This document shows positions 49,280 to 56,456 of a DNA stretch of 61,219 nucleotides, one piece after another. The first letter of the stretch is position 1. Every line of letters begins with the position of its first letter. Under the pieces are notes generated by a model. It saw only the letters and a program-made list of their open reading frames with translations, ran no database searches and was not told the origin of the DNA. Made by a program: the position numbers and the translations under genes. Source of the DNA: Ruminococcus sp. (GTDB lineage: Bacteria; Bacillota; Clostridia; Oscillospirales; Ruminococcaceae); assembly GCA_019420505.1 (NCBI GenBank), contig JAHZHC010000021.1, forward strand, positions 1-61,219, read 5' to 3'.

Positions 49280-50248
49280 ATGAAAGATGTTGTAAAATCA
49301 TATAACGACACCGGAGAATACAAAACGATCAACGGTCAGCGAGTTAAGGTTAACAGAAAAAAACGAAGAAATAATCTGAGAGCTTATTATGCTATTGCTG
49401 TGGTCGTGGCTTTTGTTATATTGCTTATACTTTGCATGACGGTGTTTTTTAAATATAGGCCTGAAGACGTTCAGATCGAAGGAGTTACATTGTATACCAA
49501 TGAACAGATTCTTGTGGTCGGCGGCATATCGGGCGAAGGCAACCTTATGAGAACCGACACTGATGTAATTGCTGAGAGGCTTAAAAAATATCTGGTTTAT
49601 GTAGATGATGTAAATGTAAAAAAGAAATATCCTTCTAAGCTGATCGTAAGTGTGACCGAGGCTGAAAAGGCGGCTGACATTGAGTATAACGGTAAGTATT
49701 ATGTGGTTTCAAAGTCCGGTAAGCTTCTTGAATGCGGCAATAACAGCAGGACAAAAGGAATTCCTCTTGTCAAAGGTTTGGAATTGAAAAGCCTTACGGC
49801 AGGAAATGTGCTTGCAACAGATGATACGCTCAAAACAAAGATTTTTAATGACCTTATTGAACAAATCGATACTTTGGGATTTTCAAAGGTAACAAGCATT
49901 GATCTTACTGACAGAACTGATATTACTTTAAATTATAATGGGAAAATCAAAATTTTTATAGGAAGCTCTGTGGACATGGATTATAAGCTGAAATATATAA
50001 AAGCTGTAATTGATGAAAAGCTTTCTGATAATTTCAAGGGAACGCTAAGATATAACGGAGTCAACAGCGGTATTTCAGCAATTCCCGATAATGATTCGTC
50101 AAAAGCGTCAAAGGATGAGTCCGGATCTGAAAATTCGGTAAGTGAACCCGAGAATAACGGTGAAAATGCTGCGGTGACTACTGATACCGGTTATAACGAA
50201 CCGCAAGAGGTAATTGATGAAAACGGTGAGTATAACGGTTGGCAGTGA
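49280..50248 (+). CDS. ftsQ: FtsQ/DivIB-type cell division protein
   Basis: A 322-aa bitopic protein: a basic cytoplasmic tail of 36 residues (VNRKKRRNNLRAYY), one membrane helix at about 38-60, and a POTRA domain at about 65-140 (VQIEGVTLYTNEQILVVGGISGEGNLMRTDTDVIAERLKKYLVYVDDVNVKKKYPSKLIVSVTE). A FtsQ beta domain follows (ADIEYNGKYYVVSKSGKLLE). The C-terminal tail of about 70 residues is low-complexity Ser/Asn/Glu. It should work with FtsL and DivIC to control the septal synthase. The stretch to ftsZ (50249-50555) has an AT-rich hairpin at 50308-50347 and a promoter. Confidence 0.9.
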   Translation: MKDVVKSYNDTGEYKTINGQRVKVNRKKRRNNLRAYYAIAVVVAFVILLILCMTVFFKYRPEDVQIEGVTLYTNEQILVVGGISGEGNLMRTDTDVIAERLKKYLVYVDDVNVKKKYPSKLIVSVTEAEKAADIEYNGKYYVVSKSGKLLECGNNSRTKGIPLVKGLELKSLTAGNVLATDDTLKTKIFNDLIEQIDTLGFSKVTSIDLTDRTDITLNYNGKIKIFIGSSVDMDYKLKYIKAVIDEKLSDNFKGTLRYNGVNSGISAIPDNDSSKASKDESGSENSVSEPENNGENAAVTTDTGYNEPQEVIDENGEYNGWQ

Positions 50249-50435
50249 TATAATACTGAATGATTTTGCAAAATTATTTTCAGATGATTTAATTTGAAAT
50301 TATCCAAGCATTTTAGGTCGTTTTTTAGTTAAATCAATTTAAAATGCGGATTTATGTATAATCAGCAATTATTTATTGTAAATTAGCCGTTTATATAATG
50401 TTAATATAAAATTAAGAGATAGTTTATATAATTAC

Positions 50436-50464
50436 TTTACATTTAGTCGTATTTGTGATAATAT
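50436..50464 (+). promoter_or_regulatory. promoter of ftsZ
   Basis: TTTACA (50436-50441), a 17-nt spacer and TAATAT (50459-50464) with an extended TG at 50456-50457. It allows ftsZ to be transcribed apart from the upstream dcw genes. Little else is seen in the 307-bp gap. Confidence 0.68.
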
Positions 50465-50555
50465 ATTAATATGTCTATTTCTATATGAATTTAAAGGCTT
50501 TATGCCGGGAATATAATATGAAATAATGGAGAAAGCTAAAATAGGAGGATGTCAA

Positions 50556-51671
50556 ATGTCATATGAATATGTAGAAGCTCCAATGGAAGGAGCAAAAATT
50601 AAGGTTATCGGCGTCGGCGGCGGCGGCGGAAACGCACTTAATTGTATTGCTTGTGCCGGCATTGAAGGTAATGTTGATTATATTGCTATTAATACTGATA
50701 TTCAAGCTTTGAAAAATTCAAGAGCTACTGAAAAAATACAGATCGGTGCTAAGCTTACACATGGATTGGGTGCCGGTGCAAAGCCTGAAATCGGCGAAGC
50801 ATCCGCACAGGAAAGCAAAGAAGAAATTGCTGAAGTAATCAAGGACGCTGATATGGTATTCGTTACTGCCGGAATGGGCGGCGGAACAGGTACAGGAGCT
50901 GCTCCTGTTGTTGCTCAGATTGCACAAGAGATGGAAAAGCTTACTGTTGCAGTTGTTACAAAGCCTTTTAACTTTGAAGGCCCTAAGAAAATGGAAAAGG
51001 CTGAAAAGGGTATTGAACAGCTTCTTGAGCACGTTGACGCTCTTATCGTAATCCCTAACCAGAATCTTCTTACGGGAGATCAGAAGCTGACGATGCGTCA
51101 GTCATATACTCTTGCTGATGAAGTACTTAAGACCGACGTTATTTCCATTGCTGAAATTATCACAAGACATGATGATATCAACGTTGATTTTGCTGATATT
51201 ACTACAATCATAAAGAATGCAGGATTTGCTCATATGGCTATCGGTCATGGCACAGGCAAGGATAAGGTTCAGGATGTTGTTTCACAGGTTATTTCTAGCG
51301 ATCTTCTTGAAACTTCAATTAAGGGTGCAAAGAGACTGCTTGTTAATATCACAATGTCTGAGGATATTGTTGTTGATGAAATTGATGCATTGACTAATGC
51401 AATTACTGAAGCTGTTGATCCGGACGCTGAAATTATCTTCGGTAACGGTTATGATTCAAATGCTAATGACGAGGTTTATGTAACTGTTATTGCAGCAGAT
51501 TTTGACGGTAACGGCGGAAAACCTATGGCTGCTAAGAGAGCATCACTTTCTGCAAACTATTCTGCACAGAATGCACAGGCTGACGCTGAGGCTATGCATA
51601 AGGCAGGAGTTAAGGCCGCTGATAATCCAAATTATTATGATGATATTTTTAATATTTTTAAGAATAAATAA
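50556..51671 (+). CDS. ftsZ: cell division GTPase FtsZ
   Basis: A 371-aa tubulin homologue that forms the division ring. It has KVIGVGGGGGNALNCI at the start, the tubulin signature AGMGGGTGTGAAPVVAQIAQE, NQNLLTGDQKLTMRQSYTLADEVL (T7-like region), and DINVDFADITTIIKNAGFAHMAIGHG. A short C-terminal tail ends in YYDDIFNIFKNK, the FtsA/SepF contact peptide. ATG 50556 has AGGAGGATG upstream. FtsA is not encoded in this window. Confidence 0.97.
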   Translation: MSYEYVEAPMEGAKIKVIGVGGGGGNALNCIACAGIEGNVDYIAINTDIQALKNSRATEKIQIGAKLTHGLGAGAKPEIGEASAQESKEEIAEVIKDADMVFVTAGMGGGTGTGAAPVVAQIAQEMEKLTVAVVTKPFNFEGPKKMEKAEKGIEQLLEHVDALIVIPNQNLLTGDQKLTMRQSYTLADEVLKTDVISIAEIITRHDDINVDFADITTIIKNAGFAHMAIGHGTGKDKVQDVVSQVISSDLLETSIKGAKRLLVNITMSEDIVVDEIDALTNAITEAVDPDAEIIFGNGYDSNANDEVYVTVIAADFDGNGGKPMAAKRASLSANYSAQNAQADAEAMHKAGVKAADNPNYYDDIFNIFKNK

Positions 51672-51690
51672 TTATTATCAGATTTTAAAG

Positions 51691-51717
51691 GCGAACCGTT
51701 AAATGGTTCGCTTTTTT
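51691..51717 (+). terminator. terminator of ftsZ
   Basis: GCGAACC (51691-51697) with GGTTCGC (51705-51711), then TTTTTT. Confidence 0.9.
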
Positions 51718-51789
51718 AGTTTTATCCAATTATTTATTATGATGTGATAATGGCTTTATAGAATATTTTCAGAAAGGACAATCTAAGTA

Positions 51790-52806
51790 ATGCTGGATCA
51801 ATCTAAAAGGATATATGTAATTGACTACTTAAAGGCCTTTGCAATTATTGCAGTGATTTTAAATCATTCTGTACCTTATGAAATGAAAAACAGTTTCTTT
51901 ATGGTGTTTGTATTACGAATGGCAGTTCCGATATTTATATTAACATCCGGTTATAATTTTGCTAAATCAATTTCAAAACGAGATAGCCTTTTGGGTTGGT
52001 ACAGTATGCCAAAATTTGCTTATAAGATATTAAATCTTGGTATGCCAATTTTAATAGTGTACACTATCTGGCTTGTATTTCAGAGAATAAGTGGTGCTGA
52101 TTTGAATTTGTGGTTTGGTATAAAATCATTTATATTTGCTGTATTTGGAGATGGATCGTATTATTTTTGGATCGTTTTACAAATGCTTTTTATATTCCCC
52201 TTGATATATGCAATTGTAATAAAATTCCAACGAGGGGGGGTACTGTCTTTAATAGTAATTGATATTTTAATAGAAATCAGTTTATATATGTTTCCAATCC
52301 CGCTTTATATTTATAGGATTTGTGCAGTAAGGTATATTGCACTGCTTAGTATGGGATGCTATACTTTCATAATGGGAGATAAAAATATAAAGACCAAAAA
52401 TTTAATAATTTCTTTTTTAATAGGAGCACTATATCTTGGTTTTTATATGAATTTTAGTCATATAAAAAGGATTTATAAATATAGTCCGTGGGAAAATTCA
52501 AATGTATTTTCATTATTATACATATATCCGATTTTTTATTGCATTATTAAGAAGCTAAGATACTGGAAGCTTAATAATGTTTTTCATAAAATATTCGGAC
52601 TTATAGGACAGTCAACTTGGTATATCATGTGTTTACAAATGATGTGGTTTTGGAAAGCACATGCTTTATATATGAAAATAAATACACCATTAGTTTTGCA
52701 AATGATCATGAATGTATTTATATGCTGTTTTTCAGGTTGTTTGATTAAAGTTTTAACTGATAAAATAAAGGCTGATTTTTCTGCCGGGAAAATTAAGGAG
52801 AAATAA
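51790..52806 (+). CDS. acyltransferase 3 family membrane protein
   Basis: A 338-aa protein with ten predicted membrane segments, beginning YVIDYLKAFAIIAVILNHSVPYEMKNSFFMVFVLRMAVPIFILTSGYNFAKS. The DYLKxFAIIxVxxxH pattern with the catalytic His (HSVP) and the later Arg/Ser are the Acyl_transf_3 hallmarks. Such proteins O-acetylate or acylate surface sugars or glycans. AAAGGACA precedes the ATG. Codon use looks more AT-rich than its neighbours, with many ATA and TTA codons, so the gene may be a later arrival. It ends 3 nt before the fumarase beta gene and carries that gene's ribosome site. Confidence 0.88.
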   Translation: MLDQSKRIYVIDYLKAFAIIAVILNHSVPYEMKNSFFMVFVLRMAVPIFILTSGYNFAKSISKRDSLLGWYSMPKFAYKILNLGMPILIVYTIWLVFQRISGADLNLWFGIKSFIFAVFGDGSYYFWIVLQMLFIFPLIYAIVIKFQRGGVLSLIVIDILIEISLYMFPIPLYIYRICAVRYIALLSMGCYTFIMGDKNIKTKNLIISFLIGALYLGFYMNFSHIKRIYKYSPWENSNVFSLLYIYPIFYCIIKKLRYWKLNNVFHKIFGLIGQSTWYIMCLQMMWFWKAHALYMKINTPLVLQMIMNVFICCFSGCLIKVLTDKIKADFSAGKIKEK

Positions 52807-52809
52807 CAG

Positions 52810-53367
52810 ATGTCAAAAATGTTTAAGTGTAATGCACAGGAATTAAAGAAACGTGCCGGTGAATTCAGGTGCGGTGATAAAATCTTTCTTACGGGAGTTG
52901 TATATACTTCACGTGATGCAGCCCATAAAAGAATAAATGCGTTGATTGACGAGGGAAAGGAACTGCCTTATGATCTGACTGATGCAGTTATTTACTATGC
53001 CGGTCCGACTCCTGCACCGGAGGGAAAGGCTATCGGTTCATGCGGTCCGACAACATCCGGACGAATGGATAGATTTGCTCCGAGGTTTCTTGATCTGGGA
53101 CTTGGCGGAATGATAGGGAAAGGCGAACGTTCAAAAGAAGTCAGGGAAGCAATTGTAAGAAATAAGGCAATCTATCTTTGTGCTGTCGGCGGATGCGGTG
53201 CGTTAGCAAGTAATTGTATCAAATCCTGCGAGGTAATAGCTTTTGAAGATTTAGGATGTGAGTCGGTAAAAAAATTATATGTAGAAGATTTTCCGCTTGT
53301 AGTGGCCAACGATTGCTTCGGCGGTGATATATTTGAAAATGGAAGAAAAGAATTCAGCGAGGTTTAA
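52810..53367 (+). CDS. Fe-S type hydro-lyase (fumarase class I) beta subunit
   Basis: A 185-aa beta domain: GDKIFLTGVVYTSRDAAHKRINALIDEGKELPYDLTDAVIYYAGPTPAPEGKAIGSCGPTTSGRMDRFAPRFLDLGLGGMIGKGERSKEVREAI. It includes the GPTTSxRMD substrate motif, ends with CAVGGCGALASNCIKSCEVIAFEDLGCESVKKL, and is similar to the FumA/TtdB C-terminal domain. The reaction is fumarate to malate or a tartrate-like dehydration, when joined to an alpha subunit with the 4Fe-4S cluster. No alpha subunit is adjacent; that place is taken by the acyltransferase gene. Confidence 0.92.
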   Translation: MSKMFKCNAQELKKRAGEFRCGDKIFLTGVVYTSRDAAHKRINALIDEGKELPYDLTDAVIYYAGPTPAPEGKAIGSCGPTTSGRMDRFAPRFLDLGLGGMIGKGERSKEVREAIVRNKAIYLCAVGGCGALASNCIKSCEVIAFEDLGCESVKKLYVEDFPLVVANDCFGGDIFENGRKEFSEV

Positions 53368-53473
53368 ATTGCAGTTGTTCATATAAATCGGCGGAGATAT
53401 TATGCAATATTACCATGACGGGTAACGCTAATATGTAGGTTGTTACAAAAATATTGATAAGCGTTAATTTTAC

Positions 53474-53502
53474 TTGACAATGTTTGGAGTTTGTGTTATT
53501 AT
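53474..53502 (+). promoter_or_regulatory. promoter of the sigma factor gene
   Basis: TTGACA (53474-53479), a 17-nt spacer and TATTAT (53497-53502). The expected transcript start, about 53509, is only about 7 nt before the ATG. Confidence 0.72.
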
Positions 53503-53515
53503 ATAAAATATGTAA

Positions 53516-54118
53516 ATGTATTCGGATGGTGAATTAGAAGTTGTGGAAAAGGAAAATTTATTTGCTTTTTCAGATTATTCCGACGAGCTTTTAGCATTAA
53601 CAGCTAAAAAGAACAAAAACGCAGCGGCGGAACTGATTACAAGATATATTTGTTCAATTGAAGCAAGAGCAAGAAAATATTCACCTGAAATGTGTGAGGA
53701 TTTGGCACAGGAAGGTTTTATGGGTCTTCTCAGTGCTGTTGACACTTATGATAAAAGCAGGGACGTTAAGTTTTCAACCTACGCAAACGTTTGCATAAGA
53801 AATAAAATGCTTTCAGCTTTATATAAGAGAACCACTATTGTTAAAGGGGAGGGCGGAGAGATACCCGAGGCGGATATTCATGACCCTTCGGATACTCCCG
53901 AAAATATTGTGGTAGAGAGAGAACGGCTGGAAGAAATTTATGATAAAATTATTTCTGCACTTTCTGAGCAGGAATGGCGGGTATTTCAATTGTTTTTAAC
54001 AGGTTTGGCTTATAACCAGATAGCATTAGATTTAAATGTGCCGCTTAAGACAGTGGACAATGCAATGCAGAGGGTAAGACGAAAATTAAAATCAGTTTTG
54101 AGATCGGGTCGTGAATAA
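53516..54118 (+). CDS. sigma-70 family RNA polymerase sigma factor (SigH-like)
   Basis: A 200-aa protein. Region 2 lies at about residues 38-105 (CEDLAQEGFMGLLSAVDTYDKSRDVKFSTYANVCIRNKMLSALYK), with the DLxQEG core and aromatic melting residues. The linker holds EADIHDPSDTPENIVVERERLEEIYDKI. Region 4 at about 145-197 (ALSEQEWRVFQLFLTGLAYNQIALDLNVPLKTVDNAMQRVRRKL) contains an HTH for the -35 element. Regions 1.1 and 3.0 are absent or reduced, as in SigH or other alternative factors. The N-terminus has no clear ribosome binding site, so leaderless or near-leaderless initiation is possible; an alternative is GTG at 53543. Confidence 0.87.
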   Translation: MYSDGELEVVEKENLFAFSDYSDELLALTAKKNKNAAAELITRYICSIEARARKYSPEMCEDLAQEGFMGLLSAVDTYDKSRDVKFSTYANVCIRNKMLSALYKRTTIVKGEGGEIPEADIHDPSDTPENIVVERERLEEIYDKIISALSEQEWRVFQLFLTGLAYNQIALDLNVPLKTVDNAMQRVRRKLKSVLRSGRE

Positions 54119-54128
54119 AAGCATTGTA

Positions 54129-54200
54129 TGGCCATGTAGCTTAATAGCAGAGCGTTGCTGTAAAAGAGCAAAGGTGTTGGTGCAAATCCAGCTGGGCACA
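54129..54200 (+). tRNA. degenerate tRNA-like sequence (anticodon position AAA)
   Basis: D-arm GCTT-AATAGCA-GAGC (54139-54153), anticodon stem TTGCT/AGCAA (54155-54159 and 54167-54171) with loop GTAAAAG, and T-arm GTTGG/CCAGC around the loop TGCAAAT (54176-54192) are in register. The acceptor TGGCCA/TGGGCA has a mismatch, extra bases link it to the D-arm, the T-loop lacks the T55 of TTC, and AAA at the anticodon is not a normal bacterial choice. This is most likely a tRNA pseudogene or tRNA-like RNA rather than a working tRNA. Confidence 0.45.
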
Positions 54201-54225
54201 ATTTATTTTTAGTGAGGTAAAAAAC

Positions 54226-54504
54226 ATGTACGAAGACAAGACATTAGTGTGCAAAGAATGCGGAAACGAGTTCGTATTTACAGCAGGCGAGCAGGAATTT
54301 TATGCAGAAAAAGGCTTTGAGAATGAGCCTCAGAGATGTAAGGCTTGCCGTGACGCAAGAAAGAATGCGTCAAAAGCTGAAAGACAGACATATACAGCAA
54401 CTTGTGCAGCTTGCGGCGGCGAAGCAGTAATTCCTTTCAGACCAAGAGAGGACAGACCTGTTTATTGCAGCGAGTGCTTTGCAAAGATGAAAGAAGAAGG
54501 TTAA
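54226..54504 (+). CDS. double zinc-ribbon protein, 92 aa
   Basis: Residues 9-43 hold one zinc-binding probable zf-trcl module (VCKECGNEFVFTAGEQEFYAEKGFENEPQRCKACRDAR). Residues 58-85 hold a second Cys4 module (CAACGGEAVIPFRPREDRPVYCSECF), giving four CxxC pairs. Small proteins of this kind are found in Clostridia and may bind zinc or RNA; the function is unknown. A GTGAGG site precedes the ATG. It sits between the sigma factor and DUF1858 genes and ends at a strong terminator. Confidence 0.88.
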   Translation: MYEDKTLVCKECGNEFVFTAGEQEFYAEKGFENEPQRCKACRDARKNASKAERQTYTATCAACGGEAVIPFRPREDRPVYCSECFAKMKEEG

Positions 54505-54511
54505 TGACCGT

Positions 54512-54546
54512 AAAGCTGTTCCCGACGGAGCAGCTTTCTTTTTTGT
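54512..54546 (+). terminator. terminator of the zinc-ribbon gene
   Basis: AAAGCTG (54512-54518) with CAGCTTT (54531-54537), extended by TCC/GGA, then CTTTTTTG. Confidence 0.88.
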
Positions 54547-54559
54547 TTTTAAAAAGCTA

Positions 54560-54588
54560 TTGCAATTTTGTGCGGAATTGGTTATAAT
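54560..54588 (+). promoter_or_regulatory. promoter of the DUF1858 gene
   Basis: TTGCAA (54560-54565), a 17-nt spacer and TATAAT (54583-54588). Confidence 0.82.
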
Positions 54589-54633
54589 ATTAATGTGAAG
54601 TTAATTTTATGTTATAAAAAAGGAGTGTTTTAA

Positions 54634-54837
54634 ATGGCTTTTAAAGTGACAAACGACACGATTATCGGAGATATATTGGATTATGATGCATCAACAGCAG
54701 AGTATTTCATGGAAATGGGAATGCACTGTCTTCATTGTCCGTCATCAAGAGGCGAGTCATTGGAACAGGCTTGTATGGTTCATGGCGTTGACGTAAACGA
54801 GCTTGTTGAAAAGCTTAATGCTCATATCGGTGAGTAA
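54634..54837 (+). CDS. DUF1858 family small protein, 67 aa
   Basis: MAFKVTNDTIIGDILDYDASTAEYFMEMGMHCLHCPSSRGESLEQACMVHGVDVNELVEKLNAHIGE is the full DUF1858 fold, with a GMHCxxC metal or redox-type pair (CLHC). Homologues are found alone or fused to hybrid-cluster or nitrite-type proteins. AAGGAG precedes the ATG. It is a single-gene unit between its own promoter and terminator. The function is not established. Confidence 0.92.
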   Translation: MAFKVTNDTIIGDILDYDASTAEYFMEMGMHCLHCPSSRGESLEQACMVHGVDVNELVEKLNAHIGE

Positions 54838-54860
54838 TGCAGTTCGTTTATATGGAATTT

Positions 54861-54895
54861 AAACGCTGTTCGGGTTCGGACAGCGTTTCTTTTTA
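54861..54895 (+). terminator. terminator of the DUF1858 gene
   Basis: AAACGCTGT (54861-54869) with ACAGCGTTT (54880-54888), then CTTTTTA. Confidence 0.9.
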
Positions 54896-54979
54896 ATGAT
54901 TGTTTTCATTAGATTTTAATTCAATTACGCCATTCAGAATTTCAGATAAAAGAAATATCTCAAAAGGGAGAACCGATTT

Positions 54980-55657
54980 ATGACGGATAATAGATTACTG
55001 ACCTGTGCAAAGTTAGTTAAGGGAAAAAAGGCAGTGGATGTGGGAACTGATCATGGTTATCTTTCTGTATATCTGATTTCAGAAGGAATATGCGATAAGG
55101 TTATTGCCTGTGATGTAAACGAAAAGCCTCTGAATGCAGCCAGAAAAACTGTTCAAAAGTCAGGATATGGAGAAAAGGTAGAGGTTGTTCTTTCAGATGG
55201 CTTGGATGATGTAAAAAGTGACGGAGTTACTGATGTTATTATGGCAGGAATGGGCGGAGAGCTTATTGTTAAGCTTTTGGACAAGTGTTCATGGCTAAAA
55301 GTTAAGGGGAATTCCGTAAATCTTGTTTTACAGCCTATGTCTAAAAGTCATATTCTTAGAAAATGGCTTTTTGATAACAATTTTTCAGTGGAAAAGGAGC
55401 TTGCCTGTGAAGACGGAGGATTTGTTTATTCGGTCATGCAGGCTTCATTTACAGGCATTAAACCGTACTATCTGTGCGATAACAGATACTTATATGGAGG
55501 ACGTGTAAATGCTGATGATGAATGCGGTGCGGCATACCTTCAACGACAGGCTCAGCGTCTTAAAACAGCCGGATTGGGTATGCTTAAATCTGCGGACAAA
55601 AAAGATGAAGGCGAAATGCTAATTAAATCATCAGAAATATTGCTGAGGGGTATTTAA
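54980..55657 (+). CDS. trmK: tRNA (adenine22-N1)-methyltransferase TrmK
   Basis: A 225-aa SAM methyltransferase. AVDVGTDHGYLSVYLISEGICDKVIACDVNEKPL forms the SAM site, DVIMAGMGGELIVKLLDKC is the catalytic NPPY-like region in TrmK form, and LVLQPMSKSHILRKWL follows. It ends in a helical domain. It methylates A22 in the D-loop of certain tRNAs. AAAAGGGAGAA precedes the ATG. It overlaps operonically with the Nif3-like gene 1 nt downstream, a pairing widely seen in Firmicutes. Confidence 0.94.
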   Translation: MTDNRLLTCAKLVKGKKAVDVGTDHGYLSVYLISEGICDKVIACDVNEKPLNAARKTVQKSGYGEKVEVVLSDGLDDVKSDGVTDVIMAGMGGELIVKLLDKCSWLKVKGNSVNLVLQPMSKSHILRKWLFDNNFSVEKELACEDGGFVYSVMQASFTGIKPYYLCDNRYLYGGRVNADDECGAAYLQRQAQRLKTAGLGMLKSADKKDEGEMLIKSSEILLRGI

Positions 55658-55658
55658 T

Positions 55659-56426
55659 ATGACGACAGTTAATGATATATATGAAGTGATCAATAAAATT
55701 GCTCCGTTTTCGATGCAGGAAAGCTATGATAACAGCGGAATTATTGTGGGAAGCGGTGGAAAAGAAGTAAATAGAATTTTACTTGCTCTTGATATAACGA
55801 AAAGTGTGGCTGAGGAAGCGGCGGAAAATGGATTTGACTTGGTTATTTCTCACCATCCGGTTATTTTTACAGGGCTTAAAAATCTGAGCCCTGATAATCC
55901 GGCTGTTATTCTTTCTAAAAATGATATTAATGCAATTTGTATGCACACCAATTTTGATATCGCTAAAGGCGGAATGAATGATATTCTTTGTCAAAAGCTG
56001 GGGCTTGTTCCTATTGAACCGCTTGCGGAGGAAAACGGTGTTTCAATCGGATATGTCTGTGATTGTAAAGAGGAATATATGCCGAAGGCGCTTGCGGAAA
56101 AAGTAAAAAAGTCCTTAGGCAATAAAGTTGTAAGATATGTGGATACTGAAAAGCCGATAAAAAGAATAGCGGTGTGTTCAGGAAGCGGAGGAAGCTTTCT
56201 TCCATTTGCAATAAACAAAGAAATTGATGCATATATCACGGGTGATATCAAGCATGACGTTTTTATTGATGCCTATAACAATGACATATGCCTTATGGAC
56301 GCTGGACATTATTATACCGAAAACATTTTTTTTGAATTTGTAAAAAACAAGCTGACTAAGAAATATCCTATGCTGGATATTTATACTGCTGATTCAAATA
56401 AAGACATAACAGCATACGAAATTTAA
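55659..56426 (+). CDS. Nif3-like dinuclear metal-centre protein
   Basis: A 255-aa NIF3/YqfO-family protein. Metal ligands lie in LVISHHPVIFTGLKNL (HHP), AICMHTNFDIAKGGMNDIL, ITGDIKHDVFIDAY and LMDAGHYYTE. Length is the short form without the YqfO insertion. It is probably GTP cyclohydrolase 1 type 2-like by fold, but its substrate is unresolved. It lies in a unit with trmK and is translated from a site inside the end of that gene. Confidence 0.92.
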   Translation: MTTVNDIYEVINKIAPFSMQESYDNSGIIVGSGGKEVNRILLALDITKSVAEEAAENGFDLVISHHPVIFTGLKNLSPDNPAVILSKNDINAICMHTNFDIAKGGMNDILCQKLGLVPIEPLAEENGVSIGYVCDCKEEYMPKALAEKVKKSLGNKVVRYVDTEKPIKRIAVCSGSGGSFLPFAINKEIDAYITGDIKHDVFIDAYNNDICLMDAGHYYTENIFFEFVKNKLTKKYPMLDIYTADSNKDITAYEI

Positions 56427-56456
56427 TTTTTATTATCCGAAAGGAATGACGCAGAA

